Shown here: positions 9,901 to 19,163 of the stretch, in pieces | How the letters are laid out: each line of letters begins with the position of its first letter | How positions within the stretch are numbered: position 1 is the stretch's first letter | NCBI GenBank assembly: GCA_009783445.1 | Contig: WRFY01000122.1 | Location: 1 to 60,442, forward strand | DNA length: 60,442 bases | Source of the DNA: Candidatus Azobacteroides sp. | GTDB lineage: Bacteria > Bacteroidota > Bacteroidia > Bacteroidales > Azobacteroidaceae | Reading direction: 5' to 3' | Translations under genes and position numbers: made by a program | The notes under the pieces: model-generated | Seen by the model: the letters and a program-made list of their open reading frames with translations, nothing else | What the model was told of the DNA's origin: nothing | Databases searched by the model: none

Positions 9901-10262
9901 GATTCATTCGTTTTTTAACATTAAGAAATACTATATATCTACGAATAAAACAATCAAGAAAGAAATAATACTTAATATTTTGTCATTTTTTTTGTCAATA
10001 AATTAGAATGTTAAATATTAAAAGCTGAATAATCTGAAATTTGCAAACAAAAAGAAAAGTATATTTTAGAAATAATCTTAAAATGGGCGTTGTTGCTTCT
10101 GATCGATTATTATTTGATATTTATTGACAAACTTTCGCAGATTAAAATTCACGGTTAATCCAATATCGTTTCCTGCTGAACGTGATGTAGTCATGCGTTG
10201 TGCAATATATACGAAATAAAATGCCAACAAGCTAATTAATAGCTTGTTGGCATTTTATTTCG
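9901..10262. other. Intergenic region between susC and tRNA-Leu
   Basis: From 9901 to about 10077 the sequence is AT-rich and I see no gene in it; it presumably holds the susC promoter. The rest holds the barrel-protein remnant at 10078-10206 and the palindrome at 10210-10264, described separately. Confidence 0.6.
10078..10206 (-). pseudogene. Remnant: C-terminal end of an outer-membrane beta-barrel protein
   Basis: The minus-strand frame reads MTTSRSAGNDIGLTVNF, then NLRKFVNKYQ and a short polar tail to a stop at 10078-10080. The pattern RSxGN-(D/E)-IGLT-x-x-(Y/F)NxxKFxNKY resembles the last barrel strand of Bacteroidota outer-membrane beta-barrel and TonB-dependent proteins. Only about 40 codons remain and there is no signal peptide. 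Upstream it runs straight into the palindrome at 10210-10264, so the body of the gene is gone. The assignment rests on a short match from memory. Confidence 0.45.
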
Positions 10263-10264
10263 TA
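10210..10264. terminator. 55-bp near-perfect palindrome, bidirectional terminator of tRNA-Leu
   Basis: Arms of 25 nt (10210-10234 and 10240-10264) are exact reverse complements around a 5-nt centre. GC-rich core TGCCAACAAGCTA is flanked by AAAT runs, so either strand gives a stem followed by U-rich RNA. The right arm includes the last two bases of the tRNA gene. It should stop minus-strand tRNA transcription and shield the tRNA from the other side. Confidence 0.75.
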
Positions 10265-10346
10265 CCCGGAGCGGGACTTGAACCCGCACAGCCATAATGG
10301 CCACAAGATTTTAAGTCTTGCGTGTCTACCATTCCACCATCCGGGC
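10263..10346 (-). tRNA. tRNA-Leu (anticodon UAA)
   Basis: The minus strand folds as a class II tRNA. The acceptor stem GCCCGGA pairs with TCCGGGT, with discriminator A. The D-arm TGGTGGAATGGTAGACA, anticodon loop CTTAAAA with anticodon UAA, a variable arm and the T-arm GGTTCAAGTCC follow. Length is 84 nt and CCA is not encoded. UAA reads leucine UUA/UUG codons. It is a single-gene unit that stops in the adjoining palindrome. Confidence 0.95.
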
Positions 10347-10483
10347 AGACCTTTACTGAATAGTTTTTTTTGAGCGCATGAAAAGTAAAAAGCTTATTTC
10401 GATTTTTAACTTTTCGGGGGTCAAAATTAGTCATTATATTTGAATCCGCCAAAATATTTAAAGTCAAGTTCTGATTTTTTTCG

Positions 10484-10491
10484 TACTTTTG
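10484..10491 (+). promoter_or_regulatory. purL promoter, -7 box TACTTTTG
   Basis: TACTTTTG fits TAnnTTTG and lies 32 nt upstream of the purL ATG. A -33 element is weak. Confidence 0.6.
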
Positions 10492-10523
10492 CCTCTATAA
10501 AAATTGCATAATTCACAATTCAA

Positions 10524-13500
10524 ATGATTCTATTCTTTCAAACGCTTGTAAATTCTGTTTTAGCAGTAGAAACAAGGGAAAAATTAAGCCCTGAAAATAT
10601 CAAAAAATTAATTTGGCTGTTTGGCGATGCCCAATTATTGAGTAAGCAAAGGATCGACGCTTGGTTCATAGGCCCGCGCAGAGAAATGGTTACTCCGTGG
10701 AGTACGAATGCGGTGGAAATTACTCAAATCATGGGCGTGCAGGGAATTACACGAATAGAAGAATTTTTTATCGTTGAAAATCAGCAAGCTTCCTGCGATC
10801 CGATGCTTCAGAGAATATACGGCGGCATTGGGCAGGATGTATTTACGGTTCGCAAGCAACCCGACGATATTATTCCGGTGGTCGATATTGCGGCTTTCAA
10901 CCAAGAGGAAGGATTGGCTTTAAGCCCCGAAGAAATAGATTATCTGGAAGGAATAAGTCAGAAATTGGGACGTAAATTGACCGACAGCGAAGTGTTTGGT
11001 TTTTCACAGGTGAATTCGGAACATTGCCGGCACAAGATTTTTAACGGTCAATTTGTGATCGACGGAATAGAAAAAGAATCTACGCTTTTCCAATTGATCA
11101 AGAAAACTTCGCAGCTTCATCCCAATCAATTGGTTTCGGCTTACAATGACAATGTAGCGTTCAATCAAGGACCTATCGTTGAACAATTTGCACCTGATTG
11201 CGACGATCAGCCCAGTTTTTTCGAAATCCAAACCATCGAAACGGTTCTTTCTTTGAAGGCGGAAACGCACAATTTTCCTACTACTGTTGAACCTTTCAAT
11301 GGCGCTGCGACCGGAACAGGCGGCGAAATCCGCGATCGTTTGGGAGGAGGAAAAGCTTCTTTGCCAATGGCCGGAACGGCCGTTTATATGACGGCATATC
11401 CCCGTTTTCTATCCCAGAAGGGAGAGAACCGGTCGTGGGGTTTGCCTCCTCGGAAATGGCTCTATCAAACGCCCGAGCAAATTCTGATCAAGGCTTCGAA
11501 CGGCGCTTCCGACTTTGGAAACAAATTTGGCCAACCTTTGATTTGCGGGTCTGTTCTGACTTTTGAAATAGAAGAAAATAACAAGCAATATGCCTACGAT
11601 AAGGTGATTATGCTGGCCGGAGGCGTGGGATTCGCTCGGAAGGAAGATGCTTTGAAAGAGCATGTAGAAGCGGGAGAAAAAATAGTCGTTCTGGGCGGCG
11701 ATAATTATCGGATCGGGATGGGCGGAGGCGCCGTTTCATCGGTAGATACAGGCGAATATGCCAGCGGAGTCGAATTAAATGCGGTGCAACGGGCGAATCC
11801 CGAAATGCAGAAACGGGTGGCAAACGTGATCCGTGCGCTGGCTGAATCTGGCGATAACCCCATTGTTTCGATTCACGACCATGGCGCGGGCGGACATTTG
11901 AATTGCCTTTCCGAGTTGGTGGAAACGACCGGCGGAATAATCCACATGGGCGAACTGCCGGTGGGCGATCCGACTTTGTCGGCTAAAGAAATCATCGGAA
12001 ACGAAAGTCAGGAACGCATGGGGTTGGTATTGAAGCAGAAAGATATCGATCGAGTGCGAGCCATTGCCGAACGTGAACGCGCTCCGATGTATGTGGTGGG
12101 AGAAACGACCGGCGATATGCAATTGGTTTTCGAACAAAAAGACGGCCAACGGCCTTTGGACATGCAGTTAAGCGATTTCTTTGGAAAGCCGCCCCGCACG
12201 GTGATGAACGATGTTTCGATCGGGGAAACTTTTCGTACCTTGGAATATGAACCTGAAAAGATAGACGAATACCTCGAAAATGTGTTGCAATTGGAATCCG
12301 TGGCTTGCAAGGACTGGCTGACCAATAAGGTAGATCGTTCGGTGACTGGAAAGGTAGCCCGTCAACAATGTCAAGGTGAAATTCAATTGCCTTTGAGCGA
12401 TTTGGGCGCTGTGGCCTTGGACTATAGGGGGCAAGCCGGTATGGCCGCTTCCATTGGCCACGCTCCGCTAACAGCCATGGCGGATGCCGCCGCTGGATCG
12501 GTGATGGCGGTAGCCGAAGCCTTAACCAATATTGTATGGGCGCCTTTGAAAGACAAGCTTCAAAGCGTTTCTTTGAGCGCCAACTGGATGTGGCCTTGCA
12601 AAAATCCGGGCGAGGACGCTCGCCTGTATCGAGCCGTCGAAGCTTGCTCTCAGTTTGCTTGCGAATTGGGAATCAATATCCCTACGGGAAAAGATTCTTT
12701 GTCGATGACTCAAAAATACGGAAATGAAAAAGTGTATGCTCCCGGAACGGTGATTATTTCGGCTGGAGCCGAAGTTTCCGACGTCCGGAAAATCGTTTCT
12801 CCTGTTCTAATCAACCAACTGAATACCACCTTGTATTATATTGATTTTTCTTCTTGTGCATTTCATTTGGGCGGTTCGGCTTTGGCACAGTCACTGAACC
12901 GGATAGGGAGCGAAACGCCCACAGTAAAAGAGGCGGCTTATTTCAAAAAAGCGTTCAACGCCATTCAAGATTTGGTTGAAAAAGAATGGATATGGGCTGG
13001 TCACGATATTTCGGCAGGCGGTATGATCACTTGTTTGCTGGAAATGTGTTTTGCCAATTGTGAAGGAGGCTTGAATATCAATTTGGATGGTTTTTCGGAA
13101 ACCGACTGGATAAAAATCCTTTTCTGTGAAAATCCCGGCATCATTATTCAGGTCGAAAACAAGGAAGCAGCGGAAGGATATTTGAACGAACAAGGCATTG
13201 TTTATCTGCCGATTGGTCATCCCGCGCAAGGACGCCGCATTTCTCTATCGAAAGGAGGAATGCAGCACGAGTTGGAAATCGATCTTTTGCGGGATATTTG
13301 GTATCATTCTTCTTATCTCTTAGATAGGGAGCAGTCGGGCGATTGCCTGGCTAAAAAACGACAAGAAAACTACAAACGACAACCGCTTCAATTCCACTTC
13401 TCCTCTGCTTTCAATGGCTGTTTGCAGACTTATTCCCTTTTGGCCGATCGCAAAAAACCATCCGGCATTCGGGCGGCTATTATTCGGGAAAAAGGAACAA

Positions 13501-14213
13501 ACGGCGAACGCGAGATGGCTTATTCCTTGTATTTGGCCGGCTTCGATGTGAAGGACGTACATACGACCGATTTGGTTTCTGGACGCGAAACGCTGGAAGG
13601 CGTCCAGATGATTGTTTTTTGCGGCGGATTTTCACATTCCGATGTCTTGGGATCGGCCAAGGGTTGGGCCGGAGCTTTCCGTTACAACGAAAAAGCGAAA
13701 GAAGCGTTGAAACAGTTCTACGCTCGTCCCAATACCTTGAGTCTGGGCGTTTGCAACGGTTGCCAATTGATGGTGGAACTGAATTTGCTCTGTCCGGAAC
13801 ATTCGGAAAAGCCGCGCATGCTTCACAACGATTCCCATAAATTCGAGTCGGCATTTGTTGCTGTAGAAATACCCGAAAATCAATCGGTACTATTTCATTC
13901 GCTAGCTGGAAGCCGGTTAGGTATTTGGGTGGCACATGGAGAAGGTCAGTTTCATTTACCTTTGCCGGAACAAAACTATGCGATTGTCGCCCGATACGCT
14001 TATGAGGATTATCCGGCGAATCCCAACGGTTCGGATTATGCCGCAGCCGGAATCTGTTCCGCCGACGGTCGTCATTTAGCCCTGATGCCGCATCTGGAAC
14101 GCTCCATTTTTCCTTGGCAATGGGCTTATTATCCGCAGAACCGCCACAAAGACGAAATCAGTCCATGGATTGAAGCCTTTGTAAATGCCCGCCGGTGGTT
14201 GGAAGGCCGATAA
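10524..14213 (+). CDS. purL: Phosphoribosylformylglycinamidine synthase, large fused form
   Basis: Fourth step of purine synthesis: FGAR plus glutamine plus ATP gives FGAM. The 1229-aa length is that of the single-chain enzyme joining synthetase and glutaminase. Visible are the linker with SEHCRHK (near residue 167), ATP-binding AETHNFPTTVEPFNGAATGTGGEIRD split over residues about 250-275, and the second AIRS-type half. A class I glutaminase domain has the nucleophile in LGVCNGCQLM (near 1078) and its histidine in VAHGEGQFH (near 1140). The gene stands alone, with its own promoter, divergent from tRNA-Leu. No frame damage is seen. Confidence 0.97.
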   Translation: MILFFQTLVNSVLAVETREKLSPENIKKLIWLFGDAQLLSKQRIDAWFIGPRREMVTPWSTNAVEITQIMGVQGITRIEEFFIVENQQASCDPMLQRIYGGIGQDVFTVRKQPDDIIPVVDIAAFNQEEGLALSPEEIDYLEGISQKLGRKLTDSEVFGFSQVNSEHCRHKIFNGQFVIDGIEKESTLFQLIKKTSQLHPNQLVSAYNDNVAFNQGPIVEQFAPDCDDQPSFFEIQTIETVLSLKAETHNFPTTVEPFNGAATGTGGEIRDRLGGGKASLPMAGTAVYMTAYPRFLSQKGENRSWGLPPRKWLYQTPEQILIKASNGASDFGNKFGQPLICGSVLTFEIEENNKQYAYDKVIMLAGGVGFARKEDALKEHVEAGEKIVVLGGDNYRIGMGGGAVSSVDTGEYASGVELNAVQRANPEMQKRVANVIRALAESGDNPIVSIHDHGAGGHLNCLSELVETTGGIIHMGELPVGDPTLSAKEIIGNESQERMGLVLKQKDIDRVRAIAERERAPMYVVGETTGDMQLVFEQKDGQRPLDMQLSDFFGKPPRTVMNDVSIGETFRTLEYEPEKIDEYLENVLQLESVACKDWLTNKVDRSVTGKVARQQCQGEIQLPLSDLGAVALDYRGQAGMAASIGHAPLTAMADAAAGSVMAVAEALTNIVWAPLKDKLQSVSLSANWMWPCKNPGEDARLYRAVEACSQFACELGINIPTGKDSLSMTQKYGNEKVYAPGTVIISAGAEVSDVRKIVSPVLINQLNTTLYYIDFSSCAFHLGGSALAQSLNRIGSETPTVKEAAYFKKAFNAIQDLVEKEWIWAGHDISAGGMITCLLEMCFANCEGGLNINLDGFSETDWIKILFCENPGIIIQVENKEAAEGYLNEQGIVYLPIGHPAQGRRISLSKGGMQHELEIDLLRDIWYHSSYLLDREQSGDCLAKKRQENYKRQPLQFHFSSAFNGCLQTYSLLADRKKPSGIRAAIIREKGTNGEREMAYSLYLAGFDVKDVHTTDLVSGRETLEGVQMIVFCGGFSHSDVLGSAKGWAGAFRYNEKAKEALKQFYARPNTLSLGVCNGCQLMVELNLLCPEHSEKPRMLHNDSHKFESAFVAVEIPENQSVLFHSLAGSRLGIWVAHGEGQFHLPLPEQNYAIVARYAYEDYPANPNGSDYAAAGICSADGRHLALMPHLERSIFPWQWAYYPQNRHKDEISPWIEAFVNARRWLEGR

Positions 14214-14455
14214 GGTCGATTAAAAACCGTATCTTTCAAAGCTCCCTTAAAAAAGTATGCTCATTTTAATCTACTGCAAAATAATAATTTACAATATGAG
14301 AAATAGGATCGTGTCATAAATAACCAATTTAAGAAATAAATATTCCGGCAGTAAATGTTTTACAACAAGTAGCCGCCTAATTTATGACACTACCCTGTGT
14401 TTTTAACTTGACGGATATAAATCGCATCGTAAGGGTGAAAATAAAAGGATATCCT
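14214..14455. other. Intergenic region between purL and endonuclease I gene
   Basis: A convergent gap without genes. The only structure seen is the MITE-like element at 14306-14395. Confidence 0.6.
14306..14395. mobile_element. MITE-like element with 16-bp terminal inverted repeats
   Basis: The left end (14306-14321) and the reverse complement of the right end (14380-14395) agree at 14 of 16 positions; the inner 11 bases GTGTCATAAAT are identical. The 58-bp AT-rich interior codes for nothing. Size and end structure suggest a non-autonomous miniature inverted-repeat element. I see no clear target-site duplication. Confidence 0.5.
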
Positions 14456-15619
14456 TTATTCCGAACAAACGCCTCTCAGATAAATCACAATATTTTGATC
14501 CATTCCGCCGCCGCTAATCGTCAGAATCGCATTATGCACCCCGTATTTTTGGGGATGATAAGTGATTTCAAGCGAATAACCCTTTCCGGAATTGACAGCC
14601 GCCGCTCGAACAGAAGAAGCCGCCAAGTCGAAACTATCTTTATTGGTTCCCTTCAAGACAAGGGAAAGTTTTCCCGACAGCGATGTTCCTTTAATAATAA
14701 TCGTTTGGGCAACTTCTGAATTTTTCTGAATTTTTCCAAAATAAATTTCACTGAGATGGGCTGGAGTTATCAACATGGGTTTATTCATCTCTGGTAAATG
14801 AAAAACATAGTTTACGGAATCGCCCCAGATATACTCTACCAACTGAGGGTAATCTATAAACGGATTCCGGTTGTTCTGATAGAAATAAACTTCTTCGTTG
14901 CGAATGATTTCCTTTTCGCTAACAGGGTCTTCTCTATGCCATTTCAACAACATGTCCCGCGCCCAAGGCTTCAAAACGGGATACGTTTCGTTGTTCAACA
15001 TGCTCAGCGCTTCACTTCGCCAAAGTGAGGCATAATCTTCATAACAAGTAATGATATAAAAATAAGCGCGAGCAAAATCGCCCTTGTATTCATCCGCCGG
15101 TTCAAAAGCGATGGCTTTGGAAGCATTTGAATAATGATAAGTGTTTTTACCTACTTTAGAAATGCCATTGTCGAAACTTGGACGACTCACTTCCCCCAAC
15201 ATGTGATTGGCTTTTGCCTGATTAGTCTCTCCGTCGGAAGGGAAAAGATGATTCAGATCGCTATATGCTGCATATTTTTCCGCTTCGCTGGAAACTGCCC
15301 ACCAACTCTTCGGAAATGCGTGCTCCCTTTGAACATCGGTTGGCCGTTGTCCCTGTTTCGAACTGTAATAACGTACTTTGTTGGAATACATATCCCACAC
15401 GCTAATCCCATCATCTTTTACGTCCGTTGTACGGTAGTAATAAAACAAATCACTATAGTTCAATACTATATGATTTTTAAGGATGCGATGCAAAGCCGTT
15501 TTCAGTTGTTTATTCTCTTTTTGGTGGATATTTTTGTAATAACCGGCCGGGATTTGAGAAGAAAGCGTGAAACTGATGGCCAACAAAAAAACAATCCAGT
15601 AATATCTCAAGCTAAACAT
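14456..15619 (-). CDS. Secreted endonuclease I family nuclease
   Basis: A 387-aa extracytoplasmic nuclease of the endonuclease I family (EndA/Bsn type), which cuts DNA and/or RNA without sequence specificity. Residues 1-21 form a signal peptide. The catalytic beta-beta-alpha-metal region is clear: REHAFPKSWW with His100 and, downstream, DLNHLFPSDGETNQAKANH. The last 100 residues look like a beta-sandwich with SLVLKGTNKDSFDL, as in cell-surface Ig-like tails. It follows the OmpH-like gene by 25 bases on the same strand. A nutritional role (phosphate or nucleotides from environmental DNA) is an inference. Confidence 0.9.
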   Translation of the reverse strand: MFSLRYYWIVFLLAISFTLSSQIPAGYYKNIHQKENKQLKTALHRILKNHIVLNYSDLFYYYRTTDVKDDGISVWDMYSNKVRYYSSKQGQRPTDVQREHAFPKSWWAVSSEAEKYAAYSDLNHLFPSDGETNQAKANHMLGEVSRPSFDNGISKVGKNTYHYSNASKAIAFEPADEYKGDFARAYFYIITCYEDYASLWRSEALSMLNNETYPVLKPWARDMLLKWHREDPVSEKEIIRNEEVYFYQNNRNPFIDYPQLVEYIWGDSVNYVFHLPEMNKPMLITPAHLSEIYFGKIQKNSEVAQTIIIKGTSLSGKLSLVLKGTNKDSFDLAASSVRAAAVNSGKGYSLEITYHPQKYGVHNAILTISGGGMDQNIVIYLRGVCSE

Positions 15620-15644
15620 AGAAAAAGAAGGAGAATAAAGAATA

Positions 15645-16253
15645 TTATTCCGTTCCTGCCTTGAAGCGTTTATTCAGGAAGTCCGTTACATCTTTCGTAA
15701 TATTATAATGATCGTCTGCGTAAAGAATCGTACTGTTGGCCGTCTTAGTGAAAATCATTTGATATTTTTGTGGATTATTGTACTCTTTAATTCCCAGATT
15801 GAGGGAATCGGAAACTTTTTGCTGGATTAATTTTTGTTCCAAAGCCAATTCCTGTTCCATTTGGGAAGCTCTTTTTTCCAAGTCTTGCTGCATACGTTGC
15901 AATCGGGTTTGTTCCTGAAGCATTCTTTCCTGACTCAGAAAAGCATTGTTTTGCGCTTTCTGTTCAAAACTAGCTACTTCACTTTGGAACTTTTGATAAC
16001 TCGAATTCAATGAACCGTTTTGTTTGCTTAATTTGGTTTCGTAAGTAGAAACTAAATGGTTGTAAAATTCAAAATGGCGAAGTAATGAATCCACGTCGAC
16101 GTATGCTACCGGCAAATAAGAAGGAGTCGCTTCATTTCCCCCGCCGCTTGCCCCTTGATCGGTTTTATTTTCTTTGTTGTTACATTGTACAAAAAATAAG
16201 AGAATTGCAGCAACTGCCACAATTTTAAGGATAGCGGGTTTAATTTTTTTCAT
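15645..16253 (-). CDS. OmpH/Skp-like periplasmic lipoprotein
   Basis: 202 aa from the chosen start. A basic-hydrophobic leader ends at Cys24 (FFVQC), so it is probably a lipoprotein. A long coiled coil rich in Gln and Glu (about 80-160) precedes a C-terminal beta-strand region with YQMIFTKTANSTILYAD. This is the Skp/OmpH fold: a periplasmic chaperone that holds unfolded outer-membrane proteins with coiled-coil tentacles. The start at 16253 is preferred over an in-frame upstream codon because the -7 box TATATTTG at 16285-16292 lies inside the longer frame. Probably cotranscribed with the endonuclease gene. Confidence 0.85.
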   Translation of the reverse strand: MKKIKPAILKIVAVAAILLFFVQCNNKENKTDQGASGGGNEATPSYLPVAYVDVDSLLRHFEFYNHLVSTYETKLSKQNGSLNSSYQKFQSEVASFEQKAQNNAFLSQERMLQEQTRLQRMQQDLEKRASQMEQELALEQKLIQQKVSDSLNLGIKEYNNPQKYQMIFTKTANSTILYADDHYNITKDVTDFLNKRFKAGTE

Positions 16254-16284
16254 AAATAAATAGTTATAATTCATTTTTACCGCA

Positions 16285-16292
16285 CAAATATA
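16285..16292 (-). promoter_or_regulatory. Promoter of the OmpH-like gene, -7 box TATATTTG
   Basis: Minus-strand TATATTTG, 31 nt upstream of the ATG at 16253, sets the start of the OmpH-like gene. Confidence 0.6.
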
Positions 16293-16396
16293 AGGCAATT
16301 TATCGTTAAATAGGCTATTTTTTTTTGTTAAATCTATTTTTTTTTGTTTCTTTATCGTTTCAAATCATTTTTTATACATTATAGTAATTGTTGAAT

Positions 16397-17854
16397 ATGG
16401 AAATAAAAGATTTAAAACCTTCTTTGATATGGAATTTGTTTGTCCAGATTACTCAAATTCCGCGACCATCTGGAAAAGAAGAGAAAATTGTGAATTTTTT
16501 AATTGACTTCGCTAAAAAGCATCAGCTGGAAGTCAAAAAAGATCAAGCGATGAATGTAATGATCCGGAAACCAGCTACTCCGGGGAAGGAAAATTTGCGA
16601 ACTGTTATCTTGCAATCGCATGTAGATATGGTTTGTGAAAAAAATAGCGATGTTGATTTTAATTTCGAAACCGGAGCGATTCAGACTTACGTGGAAAACG
16701 GATGGGTAAAAGCCAAGGGAACTACTTTGGGCGCCGACAATGGCATCGGCGTGGCGGCAGCTCTGGCTATTTTGGCTTCGACCGACATTGAACACGGCCC
16801 AATAGTTGCTCTTTTTACCAGCGATGAAGAAAACGGTCTGACAGGAGCCAATGCCATGCAGTCCGATTTTCTGCCGGGAGATATTCTGCTAAACTTAGAC
16901 AGCGAAGATTGGGGCGAATTTTGTATTGGCTGCGCAGGCGGCAAAAACACCACCGGCTTTTTTACCTATCAAGAAGTACCGGCTCCAAAAGATTATTTCT
17001 GGTTCGAAATACAAATTTCAGGACTGACAGGCGGCCATTCGGGGTGCGATATCCACAAGGGATTGGGCAATGCCAACAAGATTCTTGCTCGTTATCTGTA
17101 TGCTTTGTCGAAGAAATGTCCAGTCATTTTGTCGAAAATCGATGGAGGAAACTTGCACAATGCGATTCCCCGCGAAGCAAGCGCCACAGTAGGCATTCCT
17201 ATGGATGAAAAAGAAAATGCCATTATCGTATCCAACCTGTTGCAAGCCGATCTTCAACGCGAATTGCCGGAAGAAGACAAAGCCGTAAAATTACATCTCC
17301 GAACAGTAGAAGCTCCCTCTTCCGCTATTGACGAGGATACCGGAAACAGGTTAATATTAGCGCTTTACGCTCTTCCTCACGGCGAGCTGGGATGGAGTTT
17401 CGATATGCCGGGCATGGTAGAAACGTCTACCAATCTGGCATCTATAAAAATGAAGGAAGGAAATAAAATCGTCGTTACCACCAGTCAGCGAAGCGCTACC
17501 GCTTCATTAAAAGACAATACGGTGAATATGGTAAGTTCTGTGTTCAGTTTAGCTGGAGCCGAAGTCGTCTCTTCCGATGGTTATTCGGGATGGAAACCCA
17601 ACCCAAACTCATCTGTTTTACAGATTTCGGAAGACGTTTTCGAAAAAATATCCGATGAAAAGCCCAAAGTCGTTGCCACTCATGGCGGCTTGGAATGCGG
17701 TTTATTTCTCGAAAAAAATCCGAATTTGGATATGATTTCCTGTGGTCCCACCATTTTAGGAGCGCATTCTCCAGAAGAACGACTCGAAATTGCATCTGTA
17801 GAAAAATGGTGGAATTTCTTGACGGAATTGCTCCCTTCGATTCCCGAAAAATAA
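16397..17854 (+). CDS. pepD: Aminoacyl-histidine dipeptidase / cytosol nonspecific dipeptidase
   Basis: A zinc dipeptidase of the M20 family that splits a wide range of dipeptides in the cytoplasm. 485 aa from the ATG at 16397; three codons further upstream a TTG opens the frame, but ATG is preferred. Metal ligands are seen in LQSHVDMV (His-x-Asp, near residue 75), GADNGIGVA (near 116) and TSDEENGLTGA (near 145). A lid domain has GLTGGHSGCDIHKG, and the C-terminal His ligand lies in LGAHSPEE. Length matches PepD. It is a single gene, convergent with nothing close, and followed by a stable hairpin. Confidence 0.95.
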   Translation: MEIKDLKPSLIWNLFVQITQIPRPSGKEEKIVNFLIDFAKKHQLEVKKDQAMNVMIRKPATPGKENLRTVILQSHVDMVCEKNSDVDFNFETGAIQTYVENGWVKAKGTTLGADNGIGVAAALAILASTDIEHGPIVALFTSDEENGLTGANAMQSDFLPGDILLNLDSEDWGEFCIGCAGGKNTTGFFTYQEVPAPKDYFWFEIQISGLTGGHSGCDIHKGLGNANKILARYLYALSKKCPVILSKIDGGNLHNAIPREASATVGIPMDEKENAIIVSNLLQADLQRELPEEDKAVKLHLRTVEAPSSAIDEDTGNRLILALYALPHGELGWSFDMPGMVETSTNLASIKMKEGNKIVVTTSQRSATASLKDNTVNMVSSVFSLAGAEVVSSDGYSGWKPNPNSSVLQISEDVFEKISDEKPKVVATHGGLECGLFLEKNPNLDMISCGPTILGAHSPEERLEIASVEKWWNFLTELLPSIPEK

Positions 17855-18481
17855 GTCTTGGGGAGTCGGGAAAAAGATTGTGCCCTTGCGAGCTTGGCGT
17901 CCTACTTTATGGCAAAATGTCTCGCAAGGGCAGTTTGCCTATATTCTGCAAATAATTAATCACTTCATATTCAAAAAACGATTTCATCTTTTACAAATTC
18001 TGCTGTTATTGTTTAGTGGAAACAAGAGGGTAATTTGTGTATAAACTCTTTCGGGTAAAGTTGCAAACGAAAAACAAATCCCCCTCCGGATTTCACCCAT
18101 CTCAGAATTATAGATTAAATATCAGTTATCGTAATTTTTTAAAAACAGGAGAAGAGAAAAATAAACAAAAACGTACAGAATCACTTCTCTACGTTTTCTT
18201 AGTGTTAACCTGTAAGATACTTGGTTAAATAGGGAGGGCAACCACGCCTCCTTTCTCTTTTCTGTTAGTTAAAATCAAATTTTACCAAAACCGTTAAATA
18301 TGAAAAAACCTTAATCACTGCAAAGGAAAGATTTTTTTCTCTTTTTAAAAAACAAAATAGGTTATTTTTTTGTTATCCATTTGTTATTTTTTTTATCATT
18401 TGAATTTGTTTGTTTTCAACGGGTTTATACCTGTATTGCAATTCTCTACAAAATAAAATATCAAAGGAATCGCATTTGTAT
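17855..18481. other. Gene-free region after pepD
   Basis: About 630 bases, AT-rich. It holds a perfect 12-bp inverted repeat (17881-17892 with 17921-17932, TGCCCTTGCGAG) just after pepD, without a T-run. A second hairpin of GGAGG with CCTCC lies near 18230-18255, followed by a pyrimidine-rich stretch. A 63-codon open frame at 18037-18228 has no support. I see no gene. Confidence 0.6.
17881..17932 (+). terminator. Hairpin downstream of pepD
   Basis: Perfect 12-bp arms TGCCCTTGCGAG / CTCGCAAGGGCA separated by 28 nt, 26 nt after the pepD stop. It lacks a U-tract, so it may protect the 3' end rather than end transcription. Confidence 0.4.
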
Positions 18482-19126
18482 TCAAATATAATACTCCAAC
18501 AGATCGATCAATCCCGCCTGCAATGCGTATTTGGTTGCTTCATGAGCATTGTTTATTTCTAATTTACGAAATATATTTCGGCGATGCGTATTGACCGTAT
18601 GAAAACTAAGGTTCTTTTCCCATGCAATTTCTTTGGTCATTTTTCCTAACGCTATTTCGCGCAATATCACTTTTTCGGTAGTCGTCAACTTGTCCGGCGC
18701 TATGGGTTTAGGCACGCCTCCTTCCAATGCCGATTTTGCCATTTCGCATAGGTAGACTTCTCTGTTCGAAACTGTTTGGATGGCTTTGGATATTTCTTCC
18801 TTCTTATCATGCTTCATCACCACACTGATGGTCTGTCCAGCCAGCAGTACTTGACGTAAAAAAGTTTCTCCCAATTCATCCGAAAAAAGCAACCATGAAG
18901 ATTCTTTGGCTCCGGTTTGCATATTTAAAAATTGACTGACGGAGGAATAATCAAACAACGTATAATCCAGTATCACAACTGATTCGGGATAAAGGTTTAG
19001 TTTTTCTTGAAGTTCGTGATGCGAGGCGGTTTCAATAATCGTAATTTCTTCGTTTTGTCGACGCAACAAGGATGTCAATCCTTCTCGTGTAATATACTGA
19101 TTATCAGCTAATATATATATATTCAT
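18482..19126 (-). CDS. LuxR/NarL-type response regulator, orphan
   Basis: 214 aa: a receiver domain with an acidic Asp8, phospho-acceptor Asp54 (VVILDYTL) and a conserved Lys105, then a LuxR helix-turn-helix (about 145-205) with LTTTEKVILREIALGKMTKEIAWEKN and the second helix HTVNTHRRNIFRKL. The receiver is divergent (DN instead of DD at the acidic pocket, ILDYTLFDY around the site), so phosphorylation may be altered. No histidine kinase gene is near. It is transcribed divergently from cysK, with facing promoters 10 bp apart and a dyad between promoter and gene, which makes cysK or its own gene plausible targets. Confidence 0.88.
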   Translation of the reverse strand: MNIYILADNQYITREGLTSLLRRQNEEITIIETASHHELQEKLNLYPESVVILDYTLFDYSSVSQFLNMQTGAKESSWLLFSDELGETFLRQVLLAGQTISVVMKHDKKEEISKAIQTVSNREVYLCEMAKSALEGGVPKPIAPDKLTTTEKVILREIALGKMTKEIAWEKNLSFHTVNTHRRNIFRKLEINNAHEATKYALQAGLIDLLEYYI

Positions 19127-19163
19127 TGGGTATATTTACTTTACTTAGTTGCGCAAAATTAAA

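Noticed and set aside
10255..10467. 70-codon minus-strand open frame over the tRNA
   Set aside because: It reads through the tRNA-Leu gene; the CGDGGMVDTQDL-like string is a familiar artefact of translated tRNA sequence.
18037..18228. 63-codon open frame after pepD
   Set aside because: Low-complexity Lys/Asn-rich translation, no promoter box at the right distance.
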